From Bryobacteraceae bacterium (GTDB lineage Bacteria; Acidobacteriota; Terriglobia; Bryobacterales; Bryobacteraceae), in the NCBI GenBank assembly GCA_028275505.1, contig JAPWUP010000016.1, positions 1 through 39,654 of the forward strand: a DNA stretch of 39,654 nucleotides, given 5' to 3'. Both the position numbers and the translations under genes were made by a program. The notes under the pieces are model-generated. The model had not been told where the DNA came from and searched no databases. It was given only the letters and a program-made list of their open reading frames with translations. This document shows positions 1-7,027 of the stretch, in pieces (position 1 is the stretch's first letter; each line of letters starts with the position of its first letter).

Positions 1-139
1 TCCGGTTAAGGCACGCTAGGTTGTTGTATCACTCTGCCGTTCCCGGCGAATTCCTCGCAGTGAATCCGCGCCGCTGCCGGCAACGCAATCGCGGTGCGTC
101 GGCGCGGCGGCGGGAGGCGGTGGTCGCATTGAGGCAAAC

Positions 140-460
140 GTGGTAGTGAGCCTGCTCCTGCAACAGCAACAACCTCCATCCAGCGCCGTGGGATTCCTGA
201 TCACGGTCCTGCCCATCATCCTGATCTTCTACTTCCTGCTTTTCCTGCCCATGCAGCGGCAGCGCAAGCGCCAGCAGAAAATGCTGGCCAGCCTGGAAAC
301 GGGCCAGACCGTACTGACCAGCGGCGGAATCATCGGAACCATCGTGGCTATCAACCGGGACGACGACACGCTCGTGCTGCGCGTCAAACCCGACAATGTC
401 AAGCTCCAAATCACGCGCAGCGCAGTAGCGGCCTTGATCCCGAGCGAAACCAGGAAATGA
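140..460 (+). CDS. yajC: YajC, preprotein translocase accessory subunit
   Basis: YajC is a small inner-membrane protein that associates with SecDF and supports Sec-dependent export. The 106-residue product has a glutamine-rich N-terminus, one strong membrane segment at about residues 17-38 (ITVLPIILIFYFLLFLPMQ) and the conserved basic stretch RQRKRQQKML. A small soluble domain with the family motif TGGI-like 'TSGGIIGTIVAI' follows. The start is GTG at 140 because GAGG at 131-134 sits five bases upstream. Length matches the family (about 110 residues). It lies 16 bases before secD, the usual yajC-secD-secF order, which strongly supports the call. The 139 bases before it contain no gene I can identify; TAA at 7-9 could end an upstream gene but this cannot be shown. 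Confidence 0.95.
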   Translation: MVVSLLLQQQQPPSSAVGFLITVLPIILIFYFLLFLPMQRQRKRQQKMLASLETGQTVLTSGGIIGTIVAINRDDDTLVLRVKPDNVKLQITRSAVAALIPSETRK

Positions 461-476
461 GGCGGGCAGCGCAAGC

Positions 477-2096
477 ATGAAAAGGAGTGTCAGAGCGCGA
501 GCGATTGTCATTGCGGTGGTCCTGTTGCTCTCGGTGCTGGGCCTGACCGGCTTGCCGCGTTCCGTGGAGCAAGTCAAGGCCAATCTGCGCCGCAACATCC
601 GTCTGGGCCTGGATCTGCGCGGCGGCACGCACCTGATTTTGCAGGTGCGCGTGCACGAGGCGGTCAAGGCGCGCGCGGATATGACGATCGAGAGCCTGCG
701 CCAGGAGCTGCGGCGTGCGGGAATCGAGTTCTCGCAACTGGAGCGCAACGATCCGCAGCGCGTGGAAGAGGCTGATTCCATCGCCATCTATCTGCGCGGG
801 GTGCCGTCGGCGCGGGCCGGCGATTTGCGCCAGCTCATCACCCAGCGTTTCCCGATGTGGGTGCTGACGGCGATCAGCGATACGGACTACCGGCTGACCA
901 TGCGTCCTAGCGAGTTGCTGGCGCTGAAGCGTGAGACGGTGGAACGCACCATCCGTACGCTGGAGCGTCGCATCAACGCGCTGGGTTTGACGGAGCCGGT
1001 CATCCAGCAGCACGGCGCCGCGGAGAGCACCTACCAGATTCTGGTCCAGTTGCCGGGCGTGGACGATCCGGCGCGCGTCAAACAGATCATGGGCACCACG
1101 GCGGTGCTGGAGGTCAGCGAGGTCAAGGATGGCCCGTTTTCCTCGCGCGAGCAGGCACTGGCCAAGTACGGCGGCGTGTTGCCGCTGAACACCAAGCTGG
1201 TGCCGGAGATGCGGCGTGCCGGCGAGGCGGGTGAGACCTGGTGGCTGGTCAGCCGCGTGCCCGTCATCACGGGGGAAGACCTGCGCATGGCGCGTCCCAG
1301 CCGCGACGAGTTCGGCAAGTGGGAGACCGATTTCACGCTGGGCCCGGACGGCGCCCGGCGCTTCGCCCAGCACACCGAGCGCAACATCGGCAACCGGCTG
1401 GCCATTATCCTCGACAACCAAGTGCGCAGCGCGCCGGTGATTCAGAGCCGGATCGAGGATCAGGGACGCATCACGGGAGCGGCCAACGAGCAGGATGCGG
1501 CGGATCTGGCGCTGGTTTTGCAATCCGGTTCGCTGCCCGCAGGCATTGACTACCTGGAAGAGCGAACCATCGGGCCGTCGCTTGGTTCGGATTCCATCCG
1601 CCAGGGCCTCTCGGCCGCCGTGCTGGGCTTGATCCTGGTGGCCGCCATCATGCTGGTCTATTACAAGGCGAGCGGGATCAACGCCATCGTGGCCCTGCTC
1701 ATGAACGGGCTGATCACGCTGGCTGCGCTGAGTTACTTCGGCGCTGTGTGGACGCTGCCCGGAATCGCCGGCTTCGTGCTGAGCCTGGGCATGGCGGTGG
1801 ATTCCAACATCCTCATTTTCGAGCGCATTCGCGAAGAACTGCGCGCGGGCAAGGGCGTGATCGCAGCCGTAGACGCCGGCTTCGATCGCGCCTTCATCAC
1901 CATCGTGGACACGCACGTGGTGACTGTGGTCTCCTGCGCCTTCCTGTTCATGTTCGGCACAGGCCCGGTCCGCGGGTTCGCCGTGACCCTGGTGATCGGC
2001 CTGATCGCCAACGTCTTCACAGCCGTGTTCGTTTCGCGAACGATCTTCAACTGGGTTTTGTTCCGCCAGCGGGAGGCGGTGAGCATCAGCATATGA
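477..2096 (+). CDS. secD: SecD, protein translocase subunit
   Basis: SecD is an RND-type inner-membrane protein that, with SecF, uses proton motive force to pull proteins through SecYEG. The 539-residue product has a first membrane segment at about residues 8-26 and the D1 motif DLRGGTH at 46-52. A large periplasmic P1 region follows, then a C-terminal block of five membrane segments (from about residue 380) with the typical 'AVDSNILIFERIREE' D4 motif. It is somewhat shorter than E. coli SecD (615), mainly in the periplasmic part. The ATG at 477 has only a distant GAGG (459-462), so coupling to yajC is likely. It is separated from secF by 162 bases, more than is usual for this pair. Confidence 0.97.
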   Translation: MKRSVRARAIVIAVVLLLSVLGLTGLPRSVEQVKANLRRNIRLGLDLRGGTHLILQVRVHEAVKARADMTIESLRQELRRAGIEFSQLERNDPQRVEEADSIAIYLRGVPSARAGDLRQLITQRFPMWVLTAISDTDYRLTMRPSELLALKRETVERTIRTLERRINALGLTEPVIQQHGAAESTYQILVQLPGVDDPARVKQIMGTTAVLEVSEVKDGPFSSREQALAKYGGVLPLNTKLVPEMRRAGEAGETWWLVSRVPVITGEDLRMARPSRDEFGKWETDFTLGPDGARRFAQHTERNIGNRLAIILDNQVRSAPVIQSRIEDQGRITGAANEQDAADLALVLQSGSLPAGIDYLEERTIGPSLGSDSIRQGLSAAVLGLILVAAIMLVYYKASGINAIVALLMNGLITLAALSYFGAVWTLPGIAGFVLSLGMAVDSNILIFERIREELRAGKGVIAAVDAGFDRAFITIVDTHVVTVVSCAFLFMFGTGPVRGFAVTLVIGLIANVFTAVFVSRTIFNWVLFRQREAVSISI

Positions 2097-2258
2097 GGAG
2101 CGGTTCTTGCTCGAATCCGGGCCGGAAGGTCCCGGCGCCGCCGATTGCGCCGCCCGCCTCCACGCGCTGCGTGGATTATGGTATTTTCTTGACTGCGGAG
2201 GGGAACTTTCCGCAAACTGCCGGTGTCCAAAGCTTGAACGCCGGCTCACGCTGACGCA
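2097..2258 (+). other. secD-secF spacer with two small inverted repeats
   Basis: This spacer holds no convincing gene. It contains an imperfect inverted repeat at 2117-2135 (CCGGGCC / GGTCCCGG with one bulged T) and a second around TGCGGA...TCCGCA at about 2195-2215. Neither is followed by a T-run, so they do not look like simple terminators. They may be mRNA-stability elements between secD and secF. This is read by eye without a folding calculation. Confidence 0.35.
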
Positions 2259-3479
2259 ATGGAGCTGTTCCGCGAACCCAAGATCAACTGGATCCGCCTG
2301 ATGCCCCTCGGGGCCGCTCTGTCCCTGGCGCTCACGCTGGCAAGCGTTCTCAGTCTCGTGCTCAAAGGTGGCCCCAGATGGGGCATTGATTTCCGCGGCG
2401 GAACCCTCGTCTATGTCAAGTTTCGCCAACAGCCTCCCCTCGACCAGATTCGCCGCGCCCTGATGGGGCGTGTCCCGGGCGAGATCACCGTTCAGGAAAT
2501 CACGGGAGCGCGTGAGGTCATCATCGGCACCGAGATGCGCAGCGAACAGGAGCTGGATCGCGCGCGGCGCATCATCACGGAAACCCTCGCCGAGCGCTTC
2601 GCTCCGGAAAAGGGCAAGCTCGATTTGAACAACGTGGGACGGGAAGTTCTTGCGGAGCGGCTGCGCGAGCCGTTGCAGCGGGCCGGCGTGAACCTCTCCG
2701 AACCGCAGTTGCAGGAGCTGGCGGGGCGAATCGTGGAGTTCCGCGATCGTGAACGTTCCGGTCTGCTCGGCAGCGTGGACGAGCTGGCGGCCGTTCCGGG
2801 CGTAACGCCGGCTGTGCTCGGCGTCTTGAAGCAGGAAGCCACGCTGGCGCCCTTTACCATCCGGCAGGTAGAAATCGTAGGTCCCAAAGTCGGTGCTGAC
2901 CTTCGGCAGAAGGCCTTGATGGCGACGTTGTACGCGCTGGCCGGCATGCTGGTCTACATCGCTTTCCGGTTCGAGTTCGTGGCCGGCATCGGCGCGGTGG
3001 TGGCCAGCTTCCACGACGCTCTGATCACCATCGGCGTGTTCTCGTGGCTGGATCGCGAGATTTCGTTGACGGTGATTGCGGCGATTCTCACGCTGATCGG
3101 CTACTCCATTAACGATACAATCGTGGTTTTCGATCGCGTGCGCGAGAATCTGAAAGTGCGGTTCCGGGAAGCGCTGCCGGAGGTGGTGAACGTAAGCGTG
3201 AACCAGACGCTGTCGCGAACGGTGATGACTTCGGGCACCACACTGGCGGCGGTGTTGGCGCTATATTTTCTGGGTGGGCCGGTGCTCAATAGCATGGCGC
3301 TGGCCCTGCTGGTGGGCGTGATTGTCGGGACCTATTCTTCGATTTTCGTGGCCAGCGCCATCGTCGTGGGCTGGCATAATCTGTCCGAGCGCCGCAAGAA
3401 GGCCGCGGGATCCGTGGCCGCGGCGCCGGTGTCTAAAACGAAGGAGGTTGCCCGGAAGGTTGGCCGGGCAGCAAGGTAA
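2259..3479 (+). CDS. secF: SecF, protein translocase subunit with enlarged P1 region
   Basis: SecF partners SecD in proton-driven protein export. The 406-residue product starts with the typical MELFREPKINW and a first membrane segment at about residues 14-36. The WGIDFRGGTL motif is at 41-50, and five C-terminal membrane segments start at about residue 219, carrying 'GYSINDTIVVFDRVREN'. It is longer than E. coli SecF (323). The extra length is a segment of about 100 residues (about 100-200) between the first periplasmic strands and the conserved 'VEIVGPKVG'. It ends in a helix-hairpin-helix-like stretch, 'LAAVPGVTPAVLGVL' (176-190). The basic C-terminal tail (KTKEVARKVGRAAR) is cytoplasmic. 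No good ribosome binding site is visible before ATG 2259, but homology of the N-terminus fixes the start. Confidence 0.96.
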   Translation: MELFREPKINWIRLMPLGAALSLALTLASVLSLVLKGGPRWGIDFRGGTLVYVKFRQQPPLDQIRRALMGRVPGEITVQEITGAREVIIGTEMRSEQELDRARRIITETLAERFAPEKGKLDLNNVGREVLAERLREPLQRAGVNLSEPQLQELAGRIVEFRDRERSGLLGSVDELAAVPGVTPAVLGVLKQEATLAPFTIRQVEIVGPKVGADLRQKALMATLYALAGMLVYIAFRFEFVAGIGAVVASFHDALITIGVFSWLDREISLTVIAAILTLIGYSINDTIVVFDRVRENLKVRFREALPEVVNVSVNQTLSRTVMTSGTTLAAVLALYFLGGPVLNSMALALLVGVIVGTYSSIFVASAIVVGWHNLSERRKKAAGSVAAAPVSKTKEVARKVGRAAR

Positions 3480-3563
3480 GGAAGGTTTCGGTGAGCAAGG
3501 GGCGAGGCCGGGCGGTTGAGAGAGTAGCCGGGCCGACGCCCCGGGTTGGGAAAGGCAACGGAG

Positions 3564-4328
3564 ATGTTTGAGCAAAGCTTGCTGGATACGGCGGTAAAGA
3601 CCCGCAGGCCGTGGACCGTCGTGGTCTCGTTCATCGGCCAGTCCCTGCTGGTCATGATTCTGATCCTGATCCCCCTCATTTACACGGACACGATCCCGAG
3701 GGGGACGCTGACCAGCTTCCTGGTGGCGCCTCCGCCACCCCCGCCTCCTCCCCCACCGCCGGCTGCGGCGCCGGTGAAGGTCGTCAAGGTGATTCCGCGG
3801 CAGTTCGACGCCGGGCGCTTGATGGCGCCAAGGCAGATCCCCAAAGAAATCGCGATGATCAAGGAGGATGAGCTGCCGCCGCCTTCGGCTGGGGCTGTCG
3901 GCGTGGTGGGCGGCGTGCCGGGTGGCGTTCCGGGCGGCTCTCCGGGTGGCGTGATCGGGGGGATTATCTCGGCGGCCCCGGTGGCTGCGCCGCCGCCTCC
4001 GCCTCCCAAGGTGGAGGTTCAGAAGCCGAAGGAGATCCAGCGCATTCGCGTGGGTGGTAACGTCCAGCAAGCCAAGCTGATCTATGCCCCCAAGCCGGTC
4101 TATCCTCCGCTGGCCAAGCAGGCGCGCATCCAAGGCGTGGTGCGCTTGCAGGCGGTGATCGGCGTGGACGGGACCATCCAGAACCTCCAGGTGCTTTCCG
4201 GGCATCCCTTGTTGATCCCGGCGGCGCTGGAGGCGGTCAGGCAGTGGCGTTATCAGCCCACGCTGCTGAACGGCGAACCGGTGGAAGTGATCACGCAGAT
4301 TGACGTGAACTTCACCTTGAGCCAGTAA
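3564..4328 (+). CDS. tonB: Energy transducer TonB
   Basis: TonB spans the periplasm and transmits proton motive force from ExbB/ExbD to outer-membrane receptors. The 254-residue product has a short cytoplasmic N-terminus, a membrane anchor at about 18-40, a run of about a dozen prolines (56-66) and a Gly/Pro linker with VPGG-type repeats (about 115-135). The C-terminal TonB domain is at about 170-254 ('KPVYPPLAKQARIQGVVRL', 'VRQWRYQPTLLNGEPVEV'). An in-frame TTG at 3546 would add six residues; I prefer ATG 3564 because MFEQSLLDTAVKTRRPW looks like a normal TonB start. It lies 84 bases after secF and 54 before exbB, so it opens the TonB-ExbB-ExbD module. Confidence 0.93.
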   Translation: MFEQSLLDTAVKTRRPWTVVVSFIGQSLLVMILILIPLIYTDTIPRGTLTSFLVAPPPPPPPPPPPAAAPVKVVKVIPRQFDAGRLMAPRQIPKEIAMIKEDELPPPSAGAVGVVGGVPGGVPGGSPGGVIGGIISAAPVAAPPPPPPKVEVQKPKEIQRIRVGGNVQQAKLIYAPKPVYPPLAKQARIQGVVRLQAVIGVDGTIQNLQVLSGHPLLIPAALEAVRQWRYQPTLLNGEPVEVITQIDVNFTLSQ

Positions 4329-4382
4329 AAAGGGTTTCCATACGTCGAAAGACGGAATTTCAACTCGCAGGAGAGGAGAGAG

Positions 4383-5111
4383 ATGATTCTACAGTTGCAA
4401 GTCTGGTCGTTTCTGCTGCTGCAAGAGGCGGCCGTAGGTTGGGACATCCGCTCGCTGTGGGCCCAGATGGGCATGCTGGCGAAGATCGTGGTGATCATCT
4501 TGTTCTGCATGTCCGCCTGGTCCATCGGCGTGATGATTGACCGCGTCCTGGCGTTCAATGCTGCGCGCAAGCAGTCGCGTCTGTTCGCGCCGGCGGTGGC
4601 AGGCGCGCTGCGCGAAGGCAAGCTGGACGAGGCCATCAAGATTGCGGACCGCTACAAGAAGAGCCACCTGGCTAAGGTGGTGGTCGCTGGCCTGCAAGAG
4701 TTCCGCGCTCACCAGATGAGCTCCGAGATCCCGGGCGAGGACATCGAAGCTTCGCGCCGGGCGTTGGAGAGGGCGGAGGCCATCGTCCATGCGGAGCTCA
4801 AGCGTGGCGTGCCTACGCTGGCGACGATCGGAGCGACGGCGCCGTTCGTGGGCTTGTTCGGCACGGTGGTCGGCATCATTAACGCCTTCCACGGGATTTC
4901 GACCGAGAAGTCCACGGGCTTGGGCGCGGTGGCAGGCGGAATTTCCGAAGCGCTGGTGACCACGGCTATTGGCTTGTTCGTGGCGGTGCCGGCGTTCTGG
5001 GCCTTCAACGCCTTCACCAGCCGCATCGAGGGCTTTGACGTCGAGATGAGCAACTCCAGCTCGGAGTTGATTGACTACTTCTTGAAGCGCTCTCAGCGCG
5101 TGAGCAAGTAA
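4383..5111 (+). CDS. exbB: ExbB/TolQ-family proton channel protein
   Basis: ExbB forms the pentameric inner-membrane channel that, with ExbD, uses the proton gradient to power TonB. The 242-residue product has three membrane segments at about 32-52, 145-168 and 188-211. The large cytoplasmic loop between the first two is typical of ExbB/TolQ/MotA. The conserved core 'IGATAPFVGLFGTVVGIINAF' and 'ISEALVTTAIGLFVAVPAFWAFN' is intact, including the threonines and alanines that line the channel. A strong AGGAGAGGAGAG precedes ATG 4383. Being beside TonB and ExbD, it is better called ExbB than TolQ, although sequence alone does not fully separate them. Confidence 0.93.
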   Translation: MILQLQVWSFLLLQEAAVGWDIRSLWAQMGMLAKIVVIILFCMSAWSIGVMIDRVLAFNAARKQSRLFAPAVAGALREGKLDEAIKIADRYKKSHLAKVVVAGLQEFRAHQMSSEIPGEDIEASRRALERAEAIVHAELKRGVPTLATIGATAPFVGLFGTVVGIINAFHGISTEKSTGLGAVAGGISEALVTTAIGLFVAVPAFWAFNAFTSRIEGFDVEMSNSSSELIDYFLKRSQRVSK

Positions 5112-5145
5112 GTTATCCGATCCGGCGAGTTGAAGCCTTGTTGGG

Positions 5146-5168
5146 GGCGGGGCCGGCAAGGCCCCGCC
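5146..5168 (+). promoter_or_regulatory. Perfect 9-bp stem-loop between exbB and exbD
   Basis: GGCGGGGCC (5146-5154) pairs perfectly with GGCCCCGCC (5160-5168) around a five-base loop. No T-run follows, so it is not a standard terminator. It lies 35 bases after the exbB stop and 34 before the exbD start. The position suits an intercistronic mRNA-stabilising or attenuating element that sets different ExbB and ExbD levels. The function is inferred. Confidence 0.6.
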
Positions 5169-5202
5169 GCACAGGGCTTCGCTTGCGGAGGAGGAAGGAA
5201 TT

Positions 5203-5646
5203 ATGGCCAAGAGGGAAATGCCCCCGCCGGTGTCCACGCCCAATGTGGTGCCCATGGTGGACGTGATGCTGGTGCTGTTGATCATCTTCATGGTGGTCAC
5301 GCCCATGTTGACCAAGGGCGTCAGCGTGGACATGGTGAAGACCCGCAACCCGATCCCGATGCAAGCTGCGGACAAGGATGACGCCATCCTGATCGCGATC
5401 ACGCGGGACGGTCGGACGTTCTTGGGGACCACCCAGATGCCGCCAGACCAGTTGCCGACCAAGGTCAAAGATCTGCTCACGAACCGGCTGGACAAGACGG
5501 TTTACATCCGCAGCGACGCCCGGGCACGGTACGAACGGGTTGTGGAGGTGGTGGATAACCTGCGATCCGCAGGAGTGGATCAAATCGGTTTACTCACCGA
5601 ACAGATCAAGGAAAAGGGAGCGGCAGCCGCTACTGCGGCGCAATAG
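5203..5646 (+). CDS. exbD: ExbD/TolR-family biopolymer transport protein (first copy)
   Basis: ExbD is a dimeric stator protein inside the ExbB ring. It has one membrane helix with a proton-carrying aspartate and a periplasmic domain. The 147-residue product carries 'PNVVPMVDVMLVLLIIFMVVTP', with the key aspartate at D20, and a periplasmic domain (about 45-147) ending 'VEVVDNLRSAGVDQIGLLTEQ', typical of ExbD/TolR. A strong GGAGGAGGAAGG sits before ATG 5203. It is the middle gene of exbB-exbD-exbD and shares its operon direction. Confidence 0.93.
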   Translation: MAKREMPPPVSTPNVVPMVDVMLVLLIIFMVVTPMLTKGVSVDMVKTRNPIPMQAADKDDAILIAITRDGRTFLGTTQMPPDQLPTKVKDLLTNRLDKTVYIRSDARARYERVVEVVDNLRSAGVDQIGLLTEQIKEKGAAAATAAQ

Positions 5647-5682
5647 CCTGAGTGCGAGCCTGCTCTCCCGGGAGAATGCGCT

Positions 5683-6108
5683 ATGGGAATGCAAGTCAGC
5701 AGCGGCAAGGGGCCGGTTGCAGACCCCAACGTGGTGCCGTTCATTGACGTGTTGCTGGTCCTGCTGATCATCTTCATGGTGATCACGCCGACGACGCCTT
5801 ACGGCCTGGATACTCTGGTCCCCCAGCCGCCGCCCCCTGGCTCCAAGGCCGATGCCGCCGATCAGCGCACGGTGGTGATCATCATCAATAAGGATCACTC
5901 CGTGATGATCAACCAGGAGCCCAGCGATTACAACCGGCTGGGGCGCCGGCTGGAGGAAATCTTCAAGACGCGCGCCGAGCGCGTGGTCTTCGTCAAGGGA
6001 GACCCTGACCTGGAGTTCCAGTACGTGGCGCGCGCCATTGACATCGCAAAAGGGGCCGGCATAGACAAGGTCGGTTTGATGACCGCCAAGATCGAGGCGG
6101 GCCAGTGA
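5683..6108 (+). CDS. exbD: ExbD/TolR-family biopolymer transport protein (second copy)
   Basis: This is a second 141-residue ExbD family member. It shows the same plan: short cytoplasmic tail, membrane helix 'DPNVVPFIDVLLVLLIIFMVITP' with the conserved aspartate at D22, and a periplasmic domain ending 'DIAKGAGIDKVGLMTAKIEAG'. The GGGAGA just upstream (5670-5675) is the ribosome binding site and is half of a 12-base perfect palindrome (5664-5675). The two ExbD proteins differ in the periplasmic domain, so they may form a heterodimer or serve different TonB proteins. Paired ExbD genes beside ExbB occur in other Acidobacteriota and Myxococcota. Confidence 0.92.
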   Translation: MGMQVSSGKGPVADPNVVPFIDVLLVLLIIFMVITPTTPYGLDTLVPQPPPPGSKADAADQRTVVIIINKDHSVMINQEPSDYNRLGRRLEEIFKTRAERVVFVKGDPDLEFQYVARAIDIAKGAGIDKVGLMTAKIEAGQ

Positions 6109-6142
6109 TTGTCGGTCCGCGGGAGTGCGAACAGGAGCCAGC

Positions 6143-6949
6143 ATGAGGACTAGAAAGAGACTGATCCTTGTCGCTTGCGCCGTCGCGGCTGCCCTGCTCA
6201 GTTCCGGTTGCCAGAAACTCAGGGCCCGCGACCATCTCAACAAGGGCGTGCAGGCTTACAAGAACGCTCGCTATCCGGAGGCCATCGAGCACTTCAAGCA
6301 AGCCATCGAGCTGGATCCTAGCTTCCCCACGGCTCGCTTGTACCTCGCCACCGCCTATATGGTGCAGTACATTCCCGGTGCCGAATCTCCGGAGAACCTC
6401 CAGTTCGCCGAGAACGCCCACCGGGAGTTCCTGAAGGTGCTCGAGCAAGATCCCAAGAACGAGGTGGCCATCGCCTCGATTGCCTCCTTGTACTTCAACC
6501 AGAAAAAATTCGATCAGGCGGCTGAGTGGTACAAGAAACTGATCGAAGTGAACCCGAAGAACAAGGAGGCGTACTATACCCTGGGCGTGATTGCCTGGAC
6601 GAAGGCGTTCCAGGACAACGCCGAGGCGCGCGCCAAGCTCGGGATGCGGCCGGAGGATCCGGGGCCTTTGAAGGACAAGAAGGTCCGCGATCAGCTGCGC
6701 CAGAAGAACCTGGCGATGATCGAGGAGGGGATGAAATACCTCGAGAAAGCGCTGGAGCTCGATCCCCAGTACGATGACGCGATGGCCTACATGAACCTGC
6801 TCTACCGGCAGCGGGCCGACCTCCAAGAGACCCAGGAAGCCTACAAGCGCGACTGGGACACCGCGGATAGCTGGGTGCAGAAGACCTTGGAAACCAAGAA
6901 AATGAAGACCGGCGGCGCCGCAGCAGCAGCCGGTGGGGGGACGCAGTAG
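6143..6949 (+). CDS. TPR-repeat lipoprotein
   Basis: The product is 268 residues. A signal peptide (MRTRKRLILV..., hydrophobic to about residue 19) is followed by a lipobox-like LLSSGC with the lipid-modified cysteine predicted at C23. The -3 residue is serine rather than leucine, so the lipobox is imperfect. The rest is helical TPR repeats ('NKGVQAYKNARYPEAIEHFKQAIELDPSFPTARLYLATAY', quoted only as the first repeat region, about 33-72) with further repeats to about residue 225, then an Ala/Gly-rich tail. I chose ATG 6143 over a GTG at 6125 because CAGGAG (6132-6137) precedes it. It ends the TonB-ExbBD run, suggesting an envelope scaffold, but no partner can be named. Confidence 0.85.
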   Translation: MRTRKRLILVACAVAAALLSSGCQKLRARDHLNKGVQAYKNARYPEAIEHFKQAIELDPSFPTARLYLATAYMVQYIPGAESPENLQFAENAHREFLKVLEQDPKNEVAIASIASLYFNQKKFDQAAEWYKKLIEVNPKNKEAYYTLGVIAWTKAFQDNAEARAKLGMRPEDPGPLKDKKVRDQLRQKNLAMIEEGMKYLEKALELDPQYDDAMAYMNLLYRQRADLQETQEAYKRDWDTADSWVQKTLETKKMKTGGAAAAAGGGTQ

Positions 6950-6979
6950 GCCTGCACCGGTGGACTGGCCACATCCCGG

Positions 6980-7018
6980 TATAATAAAAGTCGGGCGGCG
7001 CTGATAGTAGCGCCGCCC
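6980..7018 (+). promoter_or_regulatory. rel promoter -10 box and 5' terminal hairpin
   Basis: A perfect TATAAT lies at 6980-6985. No good -35 box is visible at normal spacing. Transcription would start at about 6991-6993, which is where a perfect 10-bp inverted repeat begins: GGGCGGCGCT (6993-7002) and AGCGCCGCCC (7009-7018) around a six-base loop. The message would therefore begin with a stable hairpin ending nine bases before the rel start codon. There is no T-run, so a terminator for the upstream gene is less likely. Confidence 0.6.
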
Positions 7019-7027
7019 GTGGTTTCC

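Noticed and set aside
2107-2301. Small 64-codon frame between secD and secF
   Set aside because: It overlaps the secF start, lacks a ribosome binding site and has no recognisable features.
411-3014. An 867-codon open frame on the minus strand across secD and secF
   Set aside because: It is antisense to two certain genes, has odd composition (rich in His, Arg, Gln) and no family features; long antisense frames are expected in GC-rich DNA.
3449-3470. 7-bp perfect hairpin (TGCCCGG/CCGGGCA) near the secF stop
   Set aside because: It lies inside the coding end, has no T-run, and such short GC stems are common by chance here.
3499-3542. GGGGCG...CGCCCC inverted repeat between secF and tonB as a terminator
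   Set aside because: The stem is interrupted, the loop is long and there is no T-run, so I could not support a terminator.
3730-3960. Proline and glycine codon repeats in tonB (also 9900-10250) as possible DNA repeats or a CRISPR
   Set aside because: They are low-complexity linkers encoded in frame in TonB proteins; there are no regular spacers.
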